A stretch of 64,000 bases of DNA from Penelope pileata (lineage: Eukaryota; Chordata; Aves; Galliformes; Cracidae): positions 1 through 64,000 of the forward strand of contig WBMW01001607.1 in the NCBI GenBank assembly GCA_013396635.1, in the 5' to 3' direction. The notes below the pieces were generated by a model, which saw only the letters and a program-made list of their open reading frames with translations, did no database searches and was not told the DNA's origin. Below are positions 48,891-62,335 of the stretch, in pieces; position 1 is the stretch's first letter, and every line of letters begins with the position of its first letter. A program made the position numbers and the translations under genes.

Positions 48891-51800
48891 TATTATACTA
48901 AACCTGAGGAAATGTGTGAGATATAGATGTAGAATTTCTACACTTGCTTTATTGCAGCTGGCTGTCTGACACAAGGCACAAGTCTGATACACTTAATCAC
49001 TGGAATCATCTTCTATTTTAAATTGCAAATATTGGTCCCATGTGTAAGCGTTTGCTTATACTCATATATAATATCCTTTGGGGTACACTTATAGACTAGT
49101 ATACTAAGATTCACTTATAGGTATGAAAAAGGTTTAATTCCTTTGAATCTTAATTTACAGTCTAATTCTGTAGCCAAAATAAATGCTGTTGCTGTGCAAC
49201 AGCATACCTTAAGCAGTAGAAAGATTGTAAGATATATTTTCCTGCAAATCTTCTTTTATTGAAATAACATAAGATGTTTATTGCAATCCTTATGTTTAAT
49301 AGTTAATAGGTTTTACAGACACTGGACATAACGCCTGCTGTAAAACTAATCTTGGATTTGCATACACAATAGTATAATAAAATCTGGACTGCTAGCCCCT
49401 AGTGATTTTCTAAGGATAATAATTTCAGCATTAACAATTTTTACTGCACAGAAAAAAAACTACACAGCGCCAAACAATGCCTTCAAAGCACTCATAGAGC
49501 AGATGTAATGAGGTCCATTTACAGTAAAAAGTCAGTGTTCTTCCTTTTGTCAGAAAAAAAATAAAAAACAAAGCATACTTGAACAGACAAGTGCACTTTT
49601 CTATAGAAAAATTACCTTTAAATATTATAGATCAATGAAAAGATAAATAATTCGAGATCAGAGAGAAAAAAAACCAAGATCTCTGTAACTATCCACAAGC
49701 TGAAATACAACCATAAGATCCTTGGCCTGTTCCCATACCTTATCAGAGAACAGACAAGATAGAACCACCTTTTTCCGCACTGCAGTGCAGCAAATAGACA
49801 AATGTATGTATTACAGAGGAGTAAAAATATTTTAATGCATATAGTAAAATATATATATATTAAAGAAGCATGCTGTACACTACCTAATTTTTGCACTGTA
49901 TAAGTCCTCTCCTGGTCAGTGTCAGAGTGAGAAATATCAGATCACTTACAGCAATAAATTATTGCATGGCTAGCCTTAGTATCTAATCTCTCTTCATTTC
50001 TCAGATTATATAAATATGGTAAAAAATAACAAATAATAAGAGGAAGAACTAGTCATTTAATGACTTTTGTTCAATTTTTAGTGAAAAATTAGAATTTTTT
50101 ACACAGAAAAGTCACGAATGTGAGAAATTAATGTGTAACCTTGCATAGTAAAAACGTATTTGTGTAAATGTAAACAACCTAACTGCTTAGGGAAACAATC
50201 TTTTAAGGACTTTTTTTTACAAAAGATCTATCTTCTAGTGTTTTGTATAGAAAGCTCTGCTATTTCAAAGACATTTGGCTTGCTTTCATTATGTAAATTA
50301 AATGAGGCTGATAATTGTCAACAACATGTAATGCCAGATTACAACAGCCATATTACTTTGTATTATATTAAGATACAACACATTTTCCATTCTTGTGTAT
50401 TGCCCCAAGAAACATGCTAACAAATTATTACAGACTGCAATCTTTGGGGAGAGACTGTAGTTTTATTAAGGACAAGATTTAGAGAAACAGAGCAATTTAC
50501 ATATCAAACTCATTGTCATTATACCACATAATCTAAATCTCTTGTAGGACATCTTGATGGTTCACAATTAAAAGCTTGTTAGTAACATTGTTTCCCTGGT
50601 TTTAATCATCACTCCCATGGTGTAGTTAGCTACCTTAGACATATTTATAGTCTGAGGAATACAGCAATGACTTTGGAGAGGGTGAAGGAAAGTTGTCTCT
50701 GCCTGACTGGAAACAGGTACAACGTGCTTCATCTGCACAGCAGTTAACAGTCTCCACTCTGACATTTGTACATTTACCATTTTTGACATAAAATTGAAAA
50801 GGCATCCAAGGTAGGCACAGAAAATGTAGGCTAGAGAAAGCAGTTTTCCTTATAGCATAGCATTCTTCTGGAATCGTTTGTGTTTGTATGGATTTACATT
50901 AGCTCAGACAGTCTGTGTATTGCAGCACATAGTCCCCACTTGTACAGGGAAAGAGTCTCATTCCAAATCCCATCAGAAGTGTGAAAGAATCCTGTAAATA
51001 TCAGCTTTATATTTCTGTCTCTAGATTGCTTCAATTAGGCCAATTACTTTAGACCTAACCTATAATCAGATGGTAGGATTTGTCCTTAGAAAGAGAAGTT
51101 ATCAGGAGGAAGCGTACACCCCTTAGAGCAGACTGAGATTGTAGGATATGTCAGATAAGAGGGAAAGCATGAGTCTATTTTTTTCCCCTTTTTTCTTATC
51201 CCTTCGTTTTGACACTGTATTAAATCCTGCTGGCAATCCCTCTGCAACATTTTCTAAATCCACTCACTCTGCTCTGTTTCAAATGTTGGAAAAAAAGAAA
51301 ACTTTCTACCTTGACCTTGATTTATGAAAATGTCTCCTACATTCCAAATGTAAAACTGATCAACATCACATAGTGTGTACATGAGGTCAGTCTGAAAACT
51401 GCATGAAACCTTTTTTTGTATAGTTTAGCAACACCAGAGTGAGGAGATCTCATTTTAAATGTTGTATTACTATGCTCTATACTTTAAAGATCCACCTTTC
51501 ACTCACAAAGAAACAACCAGATGAATAGGCTTCTAGCAAGGAAAAGTAAAAAAATCTGAACAATTCAGAAAAGCATGTGACATTTTTCTGCAATAAATAA
51601 ATTGTTAGCGTGCTCATAATCCATGCAACTACAGTTAGTATGACTTCAGGTAATGCAAAATCAGATTTTGAGTTCTCTCCAGTCACAGCAGTGACCTATT
51701 CTCTCTCTTTTGTCCTTCTGAGTCTTTCTGCATTGCAAACAAAGCGGACACTCCCAGTGCCAGCAACTGCCTCACTGCCAGGGAAAAGAAAGTAGAGTCT

Positions 51801-52039
51801 CTTTCCTTTTCTGCCTTCCCTTTGCAACGTTGTTGCTCAACTCAGTCTTCTTGCACCTGCCATGTCCTGACTTCTCAGTAGAACTCTGTGACATTCACAC
51901 ATGAACTCACAATCTTTCATGCTGTCCTCCACTTCGTTTAAACCTAGAGTTTCAGAGCAAGCCATCTGTGGTGCAATCACAGAAGCGATCCCAGGTAAAG
52001 TATTAAATGGTTTAACGCTTGTAAACAAAAGATTTCAAC

Positions 52040-52265
52040 TTACACAATAGTGATCTGCCACCAAGATGAGGAAAAGTCAGATCCCACACAGGAGAACCTT
52101 TCCCCTCTGTGGCTGGCTCTTAAATAAGCCCAGGATAGTCCCACCCTGGGTCCCCCCCTCCTGGTCACATGGAGGAGGGTGGCACAGGTGTTCCTTAGGC
52201 CAGCCACTGCCCTTCACCGGGTACTCAATCACTAATTCAGGCCGTGACCTCATCTTTCCCTTACA
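52040..52265 (-). promoter_or_regulatory. GC-richer segment with a TATA-like box; possible LTR or promoter
   Basis: On the minus strand it starts TGTAAGGGAAAGATGAGG (from 52,265) and has a GGCTTATTTAAGAGCC box (52,126-52,141), with GGGGGGGACCCAGGG upstream of it. The higher GC content and single TATA-like word in an AT-rich region suggest a promoter, perhaps the U3/R of an LTR in minus sense. There is no poly(A) signal, terminal CA or flanking duplication that I can assign. Confidence 0.3.
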
Positions 52266-55059
52266 CCATCAGTTGCCAGTTGTCCACTTGGTCTGAGAAG
52301 TAGTGTCTGTTATTTCTTCCAAGCATGTTGTAAGAACCCTGATTTTACACATCTCTACCACCCATTTGCAAAATAAAGAGTCCTGAGCTTTGTAACCTCT
52401 TCCGTTAAGAAAGCCAGTTGCTGGTCTATGGTATGAATTTCTTTTCTTTGTCTTCTGCTAAATCTTTTCAAGACAAGTGGCAGTGGTGCAGTTTCAAATT
52501 GTGGAACATCACAGACACACTGACACGACAGTTACATTTTGTTCCTAGTTCCTTTTCCTGAAAATTTAGATGATTTATTTTATTTTTTTGATTTGTCAAA
52601 CTGAGTACATACTTTCAGAGAATATTCCCAGTCACTTTAAGACCTCTTTCCTGAGAAAATGATCCTCCTTACTGTCCGTATTAACGTGTGAAGAGGTGAT
52701 ATTATTTCTGTCCCTTCTCCCCGCCGTGTGCATGTCCTCTGCCCTCCCTTACATTTGACCAGCTGTTAGTGAATATTTTCATGTATTTTCCCTTCCTAGC
52801 AAACCATATAATTTAATAGCAAATATAATTTATACTGGTTTAGTTTTCTGTTTCACAGTGTAATATAACTTCAATTTTCCTTTCTTTTTAAAAAGTTTGA
52901 AATATAAAACATCAGATAACAGAAAAGTGATTAGGGAGAAAGGATCTCATTACAAGTAAGACACAAGTTCCTAAGTCAAAAAATGTATTAAACGGCCCAA
53001 AGAGAAAAAAGAGAAAAATAATCTGATGTTTCTATATTTTCGGGGATACAAAAAGGAGTTTAGTTATATGTTTAAAGTATATTTTTTCTCCTAAGTGTAT
53101 TCTAATCTCATCATGTGTTTTGTCTCTGTATATGTATTTTGTTGTAAAGTAGTTTGTATTGGTATTATCATTTATTTGACACTTAAATCTAGACCTTTAA
53201 AAAGACCTAGGAAAAAAAAAAGGTAAAAAACGGCTAATAGAAAATCAAAAATTATGTGAAATCTAAAAAATAAAGAAATAAAGTCCTTCCGAGGGCACTA
53301 TCCTCTTTTTCTTATCTGGCATCCTGTCCTTCCTTTTTGCTCATTCACTCATCACGATCTACATTTATTATCTGTTGCTATTTAGCTTAGAATGCAAGCT
53401 TCTTAGGGCAAGGACCTCGTCTTCTTACATGTCTGTAATGTGCCACGAATACCTTTAGCACTAAACAAATAATAAGCTCTGCAGACTCAGTTTAGTATCT
53501 ATTTCAATTTGTAGTGAAGGCTCACCATGTCTTCAAAGTGTGAGGTTCATTTCTTTCTCTTAACGGTCGATGCTGGACAGGCATAAAGATAAATCCATAT
53601 TTTTCTGGCTTCTGCTGCAGCAAACTTGCTCATTACAGTTCCTACTGACAGTGACCCCAGGCCAGCCTAGTACAATCTTAGTCTTGGCAGTTAACATTTT
53701 CTTGCAGTCAAAATTCACTGCACAGACTTCTGTAGATAGCTCTCTTGGTTCTTTATGGTCATCTGTTACTAATATAGTTTTAAGTTTGAATAACCAGAAG
53801 ATCTCCTTCCAGCAATCTGTGATAGCCCGTAAAGAATCTAGCAAGCACTCTTCAAATGATGAAATAAATTCTGTCAGTTTTAGTTACCGTTTTCTAGCAG
53901 TCATTTCCATATGGAAATTAAATAAGGAACAAAACAAACAAGCCAAAAATAAATAAATAAATAAATAAAAGAAATACAAACACAATGATAACATAAACAG
54001 CTTTCCAGACATATTTCTATTTAGGAAAAGTTTCATTTATTAAGCATCAACTTTCCTTTTCCTAGAGAACATATGAAAAATACGTAGATAGAAAACAGCA
54101 TTGAGCTTGTTAACTTTACTTGGAAAACTCCCACTATATGAAACATTTCAGTTGTTTTGATCAAAATAGTCTCTTTTTTCTCCAAAAACAGAATATCAAG
54201 CATGCCGAGTAACCATGATATCTTCAAGAAAACAAGTAACTTCTCAATAGAATACCCTGAACCCCTTGACACTTGGACGTGTGACAGGATGGTGGCAGGG
54301 ATGAGAAAAGGGGGAATTCAGTTTCTCTAGCTAAAATTGACTCTGTCACATTGTAGTCAGTTTGATGTGGCAGCCCTTTCAAGCTCCTACAAAAGAGGCT
54401 GCACTGCTTCGGTTATCACAGTGATGCATGTAGGATGTTTTCACCCACAAAGTCCAGGCTTACATCTATTACTGCCATAGTTCACATATGAGGGCTGGGG
54501 GACGTGAGTGGAAGATCTTCAGATGAAAATCTCTGATCCAATCTGCTCCTTACTCTTCATGCTGAGCGGAAAGTTGAAATCTTTACTCAATAAATATTCA
54601 CTGTGAATACAGTAGAATTTCTGAATTTTCAAAATTTTGAACCAATCATCATCTTTAACCCTCTTCTACACTTGAACAAGTAGACTTTCAGAAGACTTTA
54701 GGAAGGGCTTAGCCAAGTGTCCTAACTCTTGATTTGACAGTATTTAGAAAATAATAACAATTACAGGCGTTTGGTCATATACCCCTCCAGGCAGGGACCT
54801 GGTGGAAACTGTTACAGAACAGAACATAAAAATCTCAAGCAGGTGATAGAAAATCCTTGTCTGCTAAGTATACAGCCTTGTTCCTTCACTCAAGTGAGCT
54901 ATTATTGCAATTTACCTCTAACAGTTTCCATGTGTCAACACTACAGGTCTTCTTGCTAATAGTTGAGGTGAGACTACTTGCCAGTATTTAAGAAATGTCA
55001 CAAAAGCCATAACAGCTATTTGGTAATGTACTCTTCATAGACTCTTAGCAGAAGATTTA

Positions 55060-55090
55060 TATAGATAGATAGATAGATAGATGGATGGAT
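55060..55090. repeat. (GATA)n/(GATG)n microsatellite
   Basis: Five or more GATA units followed by GATG units. Confidence 0.95.
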
Positions 55091-57267
55091 TTTTGAAAGT
55101 AGGAAAATAGCAAAAGCTATGTATAGAATCAGTAAAGGTAGAAAGTATGCATATGCTACATAGAATGACAGGCTTTAATGAACACGCTCCTGTCTGTCAC
55201 TGCTGAAAAATGGGGAAGCAGGAGACTTTTAAATCCACAGATCTCTTGAAGAACATGTGCTCAATAACTTACTAAGCTACAGTAATTTATTATTTTGGAA
55301 ACTACTTTATGAAATGGCAATATTAAATTATTCAGTCGATACTGCCTACTTAGTTTGTGTTGTGAATGCACTGATCAGATAAAAGTACTCAATGACCTGT
55401 TTATCACATTACTTGCTACTTGATACTTAACAGCTGTTGTCACCACTGCATTAGTTTCCTTTTGCTTTAAGAGACCTAATTAGTACATTATTGTGATTTA
55501 TCAACAGCAGTCAATATGTAAATGTTTGATGAAAAATTTCAGAAACAAGTATGAATTTGTTAATGGCATTGCATTGTTTTACTAAGTCACTGTGGGTTGA
55601 CATTCAGGGAGAGAGCAACTAAGGTATGGAACTCAGTGAACAGTCAGTTGAGCTCAACATCTTTTTCTTGAAAATATTTGAAATAGAAAATACAAAAAAT
55701 ACAATTTCCAGATGCTGGGGGTAAAAAAAAAAAAAACAAAAAAAAAAAACACCTTATATCCTAGTAGTAAGGATCAAATGTAGTTGACAGAGATAGAGAC
55801 ATATCTTGGAAGGCTTTCACCAGTAATGTGGATAATTCTTATGAAAGTTACCATAATCTATTAACTTTCCAAGCATTAATCATATGCCTTCAACAAGTAA
55901 ATGGTGAATCCACGAAGGTACGCTAGCTTATAGAGACAGGAAAAGGTCAGAGCTTTTACAGAAATCTGTTCACCTCCTTACACAATTTCAACTAAGGTCT
56001 GAGATTCTCAATGAAGCCTTAGAAGTATTTGGTTAGTTGCTTTCCCTCCCTTAGTAATTTGTATTTTATATATATATATATTTAAAAAAATTTAGACCTC
56101 TTTGAAATTAGTCTGAAATCACTAATAGTTTATTTTCTTCCGTGCATCCCTCTTCCTGCTTCCCTTAAAAACAGAGATAGACTACCTCTTCTGTCAGCAG
56201 AAAACTCCAAAAGAAGCATACATAAAACTAGAAAATAAAAAAGCAAGAAAAAAGAGTGGAAAACACAGATATTACTTTGGTTTCTATACTGCAACCAAAA
56301 CTTTGTTAGATATTTTTTACATTTTATGTGTGAAATACAAATATGTGAATTATGTGAAGTGTATAATTTTTGTACTCGTAATTAGTGTTGGTGAACTGCA
56401 ACTTGACCCCATTGCCACTACAGTCCCTTGTGCTTGCACTGTTTTGTGCCGCTCTGAAGAGATATCAGTGCATAGCTGTGGTGAAATAAAGATTTGCTAG
56501 GCAGACAAAATGCAGAGCTTACAGCTTCAATTAACCAACATTTCAGTAAATTAACAACTGAAAAATAAACAGTTACTCCTGTGTCTTGTACCAATACGAA
56601 GAGACAACACATTCCTGTTTTACGCAACTGAAAAATCTGAATCTGCATCCGTGTCTTTCACTGCTTTCACATCCCAGCAATATGGTTTCTACAGAGCACG
56701 CTTATAATATCTGCCTTGTGTTCAGTTATGAGATTGTGATGTTGTTATTATATGCAACGTTAGATCTAGAGTAGGCTAGGGTCCCTTCTATTTCAGCTTT
56801 TTCCAATAACAACCTTAACAGTGTTAGCAGCCTAACTGAGCATTGACTGCCTGTTCTCAAACAGACCATTTTAAAATTGAAGGCAACATAAAGGACAGAT
56901 TTTTACAGTTGCAAGTATGTTCCTTTAAGATTCTCATGTAAAGAAATTTTATGAAATATTTAATGAATTGAAAGAGAGTAACTTGCTTTTAAGAAGAAAA
57001 ATAATAATCTGCTCTTAAATGAGACATTGTTCTATCACAATTATCAGATATGTAAAGACAACTATGAAATAACAAAATACTCAAGGTGGAATTGAATTTT
57101 TTACTCCTAAAGTAAAAGATTTTCAAATATAAAGGTATTATTTAATCCTATTCTTGTATATGAATGATCAAGCCTTAGATAGTAACTTTTCTGATACTTA
57201 TTCCTTATTTCCTATTCAGTTTGAAAACATTTAGACCCATACACAGACACATAGTACACATACTATA

Positions 57268-57567
57268 GGAAAGAATGGGACAGACTCATTAGCGGGGTCT
57301 GTGGTGATAGAACAAGGGGAAATGGTTTCAAACTAAAAGAGGGAAGATTTAGAATGGGTTTAAGGAAAAAACTTTTTACAGTGAGGGTGGTAAAGTTGCC
57401 CAGAGAGGTGGTGGAAGCCCCATCCCTGGAGACATTCTAGGTCAGGTTGGATGGGGCTCTGACCTACCTGATCTAGCTGTAGGTGTCCCTGTACATTACA
57501 AGGGAGTTGGACTAGATGACCTTTAAAGATCCCTTCCAACTCTAAGGATCCTATGATTCTATGATTC
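57268..57567 (+). mobile_element. CR1 3' fragment (about 300 bp)
   Basis: The sense strand runs from 'GGAAAGAATGGGACAGACTC' through 'GTTTCAAACTAAAAGAGGGA', 'CCTGGAGACATTC', 'ATCTAGCTGTAGGTGTCCCT' and 'GATGACCTTTAAAGATCCCT' to the tail CCTATGATTCTATGATT. It belongs to the same subfamily as the 19.5 and 61.9 kb copies. Confidence 0.95.
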
Positions 57568-58638
57568 AAACAGAATTTTACTGTGTTGGATGACTTGAAG
57601 ACATTATAGTTAAATTTTAGCCCAATCTGTGTTGAGTTCCAAAGCACTGAAAGATCTTTGACAGATCAATTTCCCTATGCCTTCCTTTATCTCCTTTCAT
57701 AATCAAAAATATCTTGCCATTCAGGCAGGTATAGCGCCATCCCTATGCTGTTAGAAGCATTGATTTTTTTTTTTTTTGTCCTTAAATAATTGTAAGTAGA
57801 ATTGTAAAGATTAAGCCTAGAATGAGAGTTATGGATTGTTTAGTCCTTACCTTAGATTCAAAGTCCACACCTTAGCTTCTCCAATTCATTACTATTCCCA
57901 CGCTGTTGTTTAATAGAAGCGTTGTCTCTTTTTTGTTTTGAGTTTCTTGCACTGTTTTTATACTGCACTGATCAGGGATTCAGGGCTTCTGCTTGTTGTT
58001 TACAAGGACCAGAATAGATTTTTCTACACTCTACAGAAACATTACAATAATTTGATGTGGAGATTTCTCTAACAGAAACCTGTCTCAGTTGTGAATAGGG
58101 TGGTCCTAGGAAACTCCCAGTGCTACGGCTTTTCCTCTCTGGTCCTTAGGTGGTGCATCTTGCTCACTCATTCAGTATTCAAGTGATGAGGAGACCTGTT
58201 CTGAAACAAATGAATATTCATTGGATTAGATTTTTAGCCTTAATCTGTAGAAAAGAACATAGTTTCCTTCCAGCATTATACCAAGTGGATGTCTTAGTGT
58301 AACAATAACACTGGAAAAAACCTTCATTTCTTCTTTTCTATTAGTTAGATTTGATTACTTTTATTCTTTTTAATTATGTCTTAAACCTACAATTCTAGGG
58401 AGTATTTGTGGATTTTAATGCTTGCACTAAAATGGAGAAATATGCTTTATGGATCTTTCTGTAGTTACCTCTATTACATAGATTCTTCTGACTGTGGAAC
58501 TGACCAGAGGAAATCAGTGCAACTTTTCAGTCCCAAATGGCAGCAGAGAGTTTATTTTCAAAATACATATATATATATATAATATTTATACGTACTAACA
58601 GGACTTAATGGGGAACAAAACTGAATATCAGTTTAAAT
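57568..58638. other. Unique AT-rich DNA
   Basis: A T run lies at 57,764-57,777 and a short (TA)n at 58,568-58,581. GTTTAAAT at 58,631-58,638 is the left target duplication of the hAT element. Confidence 0.6.
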
Positions 58639-59510
58639 CATGGCTGTCCAACCTTTTAGTTTGCCTTTTAGTTTGCCTGGGCCGCATTGAGTGAAGAGGA
58701 ATTGTCTTAGGCTGCATTTAAAATATATAATATAGTTAATGTATATAACTAACAAAAATTATTTTCTTTATTTTTTTTATTAAAACATAAAAGAGCAACA
58801 AAAGTATAAAACTAGTGGGATATCTGACCTTGTTTTTGTGAAACTAATGCATCAGCCAGGTTTGATGGAAGTAGCTGCAATTCTTAGTGAGTTCTCAAGG
58901 TGTTCCTCAGAGATTTCTAATGAAATTGTACTCTTTCAGTGTTTCATCCATGCAAATAGTTGTTCACAAATGTATGTACTGTCAAAAAACAATTACATGA
59001 ATAAGGCTGGATTGTGATGCAAGGGATATTTTTCTGTGGTAAAATAGGTCTTGTAAAAGTCCAGTAGAGAGACATGATCAATTTTTTCTTTGAGTTGAAT
59101 GTCTGACTGCAATTCTATACGTTTCATTTGAAAATTTGCAGGTAATGTCAACTGAAAATAGAGGTGCAAATATACCAGAAAATTGATGATTTTTCAGCAA
59201 CCTTGAAACCTGTTCTCAAATTCTTTTATCAAAACAGAAAACAAGGCTGCATATTTTTCAATATTCACAAGACTGTGTTTAGCCAACGTATCAAAATGCA
59301 TAAAATTATTTGCCATAACTTGAGTTAGCTCTGCACTGCATCCTCCTTGTGTCCTGGCTTCACCTCAGACAGTGCTGGTTGTCGAGTGCTGAGTGTGGGC
59401 CTGTGCACAGGCTGGGTCACTGCTATGATGGCTCAGAAGCAGTGGGTGGGCCATGTTAGGAGCAGTGCTGGGCCACATGCAGCCCTCAGGCAGTGGGTTG
59501 GACATGCCTG
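58639..59510 (-). mobile_element. hAT DNA transposon (Charlie-like), 872 bp, perfect 8-bp TSD GTTTAAAT
   Basis: GTTTAAAT flanks both ends (58,631-58,638 and 59,511-59,518); an 8-bp target duplication is diagnostic for hAT. The terminal inverted repeats are CATGGCTGTCCAACC on the left and CAGGCATGTCCAACC from the right. The interior encodes the transposase C-terminus on the minus strand (listed separately). At 872 bp it is shorter than autonomous hAT elements, so it is an internally deleted copy that kept the 3' end of its gene. It shows no sign of domestication. Confidence 0.96.
58816..59336 (-). pseudogene. hAT transposase C-terminal remnant
   Basis: One minus frame stays in register for about 170 codons with only a few stops. 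From right to left the readable blocks are MANNFMHFDTLAKHSLVNIE, LPANFQMKRIELQSDIQLKE, STYICEQLFAWMKH and EEHLENSLRIAATS. The CEQLF...SLRI region is the hAT C-terminal dimerisation domain, as in Charlie-type transposases and the host genes derived from them. In-frame stops follow FQGC, ALFM and WMKH, so no full protein can be made. The lack of frameshifts suggests moderate age. Confidence 0.9.
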
Positions 59511-59518
59511 GTTTAAAT

Positions 59519-61875
59519 CCTTTAAAGTTTTCAACTTTGATCTTCCTTCCTTGCAATACTTTGATCTGACACGGCACATACAGGAAGTGAAAGTGATTTC
59601 AGTTGCAAGTGATTTTAGATCACAACAGATGATTTATCACAGTAAAGAAAACAAAGAACATCTGAAGTATTCAGATTATCCCTTCAGATGAACTGGATAG
59701 AATATTAAGAGGAGCTTCTCTCTACCTGATAGATGACAGTTCAGCATAAAGCAACGATCAAACTGACACAAGTCGAACTTTACTGTCTCAGTACTCATAA
59801 TTTAAAAGCACAGATGGGTCTAAACAAAATCCCAAATCAAAGCAGACCAAACATTAGGGACTATTCACATCCAAACTGCTTATCTTGAGTCTTAAGAGTA
59901 GTAAATTTATTCTTTAGAGATTGCTATTAGCCACAGAAACTATGTTTTCAGCTAATGTATAATGTATTCTACAAGAATCCAGATAGCTATTCTGAGTATA
60001 AGAAAATCCAATGAGCACCCAACTTCCCACATAAACAGAAAAGAGCAAAGAGAGAGGATGCATGAATAATTAAAAAGAAAATGCTTGTGGGATAAGCAGT
60101 TATATTATTTTTTATAATAAAGCTGAAGTTTCTAATCATATTAAAATGATTTAAAAATGTATAAAACATCTACTTTGTATTACCACATTATTTCTAACTA
60201 CTACTGCTTCCTTTTTTCAGGCAAAATTGCTCTAACATATTAACTTATGGCTTTTTATATTACTCTTTTAAGAAAGAAATCAAAAAATGATAGCTAAAAA
60301 GGCAAACTCTCCAGCCAGCTATATAAAACACTTCTCCATTTCAGTGATCGTTTAAGTTGCATCATAGAAAATTTGGCTTATAAGTTCCTCAGAGTATTAT
60401 TTACATGGAGACAGCTTTCTTGTCTCACAAACTCAAACATTGGTAATCAAGTGCAGAGGGAACATAGAAGCCTAAAGAAATTAAAACAAGGCACTGAAAA
60501 GTGTTGAACAAAGAGTGCTTATTGAATAATATAGACTTAGAATGAAAATCTGTTATTTTGGAGCCCCTGCAGTGTCATAGCCTCTTAAAAAATGCTTTGG
60601 TCTGCTAATTCTTAAGTCTACAATGAAAGCCCAATTGTAAACATTCACAGTAGTGACTAAAGGATTCTAAAGGCAGAAAAGAAATTTATGCATATGTCAA
60701 GTTTTTAATAGCTACTGTGCTGCCTGGAAGAACCTTCCAAGGGAAAACCATCGCTTCTTTGTGTATGTGCATCTCTGCACTGTTCCTTTCAGACTGTAGA
60801 TCAGAAATATCTGGGACCAAAAATATCTGGACCTGTCACCTTGAGTTAATTTGCAGTAAAATAAATACAAACTGATGGTTCTACTGTCATGACAGAGAAT
60901 TTTGCTAGGAGTGTAATCTGGTGAAAGCGTAAATTTACAAATTCACTTAAAAATAGAGTGAATATCAGTAATTTCAAGATAGAATATTACCCTTTTCCCC
61001 CAAAGTGAAATTCATGGCTACATATATCCAGCTGCATGTTGACCAGAGAGATTAGTTTCCCCTACATTGTCAGCATAACACATGGGAAACATGATATACA
61101 ATGACAAAAATATTCATGTTTAATAATTTTGTTTGTGTGCTAGTTAAGTTTATCTGGCTTCAATTTACTCAGAGATCAGTAAGGATGTAAGATAGATACT
61201 GACATCAGATAAGTAGCTTCCTACTATCCAGAGCCTCAACAACTATTATCCCAGCACAGGATTTCCCTATTTATCTAGTGCAAAATAAATTTACCACAGA
61301 GTGTTGATTGAAATGTAGTTGGGAAAGAGTATAAAAAGAAAATTAACAGAATAAAAAGGATTAATTATGGATTTGAACCTTCAATTGTTTCTATAGTTAA
61401 TTTAAGTGTAATGTCTTAGACTTCATTTGCACAGCAGCAGAGAATCGTTTCTTCATACTTTCATCTAGGTGAGTTTTCCTGAAATCTCTATGTACACAAA
61501 CTCCAAACTACAGATCATCTCACTTTTGGCTCTTCAAATACACTCTAAAAAGTAGTATGTTTTGAATTATCACACTAAGTGAAACCAAATTAACTTCAAA
61601 GTTTCTGTGTCTAAGAAAATGCTTGCCTTGTTAGTTAGAGTTCTGGGAAGGAAAATTCTATAAAATGAGAATGGTATAAAATGAAGCAAGAACATTACAC
61701 AAAGGAAAAATAATCCCAAATTTAAAATGTTAAACTAGGAATCTGACCCTGATATCCATGTGAAGTGATAACTACCATTTTTGAAACCAAAGAGAGAACA
61801 AAGACAAACCAACCAATCTTCAGAACTATAATTATGCTACAGAAAAAGAAACAACTCATAGAAGTAAAACAATAA
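59519..61875. other. Unique AT-rich DNA
   Basis: No gene or repeat is recognised. Confidence 0.5.
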
Positions 61876-62335
61876 TATGGAGCATATGCAGAAGAGGGTC
61901 ACAAAAATGATCCAAGGGATGGAACACCTTCTCTGTGAGGGTGGTCTGAAAGAGCTGAGGCTGTTCAGAAGAAGGCTTCTGGGAGACCTGATAGCAGTCT
62001 TTCAGTATCTATAGGGAGGTTATAAGAACAAAGGGGACAGACTCTTTAGCATGGTCTGTAGTGACAAGACAAGGGGAAATGGTTTCAAACTAAAAGAGGG
62101 AAGATTAGATTGAATGTAAGGAAAAAGTGCTTTATGATAAGGGTAGGGAAAGACTGGAACATGTTGCTCGGAGAGGTGGTGGATACCCCATCCCTGGAGA
62201 CATTCAAGGTCAGGCTGGACAGGGCTCTGAGCAACCTAATCTAGCTGTAGGTGTCCCTGTTCATTGCAAGGGAATTGGACTAGATGACCTTTAAAGATCC
62301 CTTCCAACTCAAATGATTCCACGATTCTTTGACTA
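61876..62335 (+). mobile_element. CR1 3' fragment (about 460 bp)
   Basis: The sense strand has 'GGGTCACAAAAATGATCCAA', 'GGACAGACTCTTTAGCATGG', 'AGGGAAGATTAGATTGAATG', 'GGAGACATTCAAGGTCAGGC', 'ATCTAGCTGTAGGTGTCCCT' and a decayed tail 'ATGATTCCACGATTCTTTGA'. Its subfamily is that of 19.5 and 57.3 kb. Confidence 0.95.

Larger units (their letters stand above)
48893..57267. other. 8.4 kb of largely unique DNA
   Basis: No LINE is seen. There is a GC-richer promoter-like segment at 51.9-52.3 kb (listed). Simple repeats include (AAAT)n at 53,947-53,970, (GATA)n at 55,060-55,090, A-rich at 55,723-55,749 and (TA)n at about 56,067-56,081. The text at 55,330-55,620 resembles a conserved noncoding element. 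No gene is called. Confidence 0.5.
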
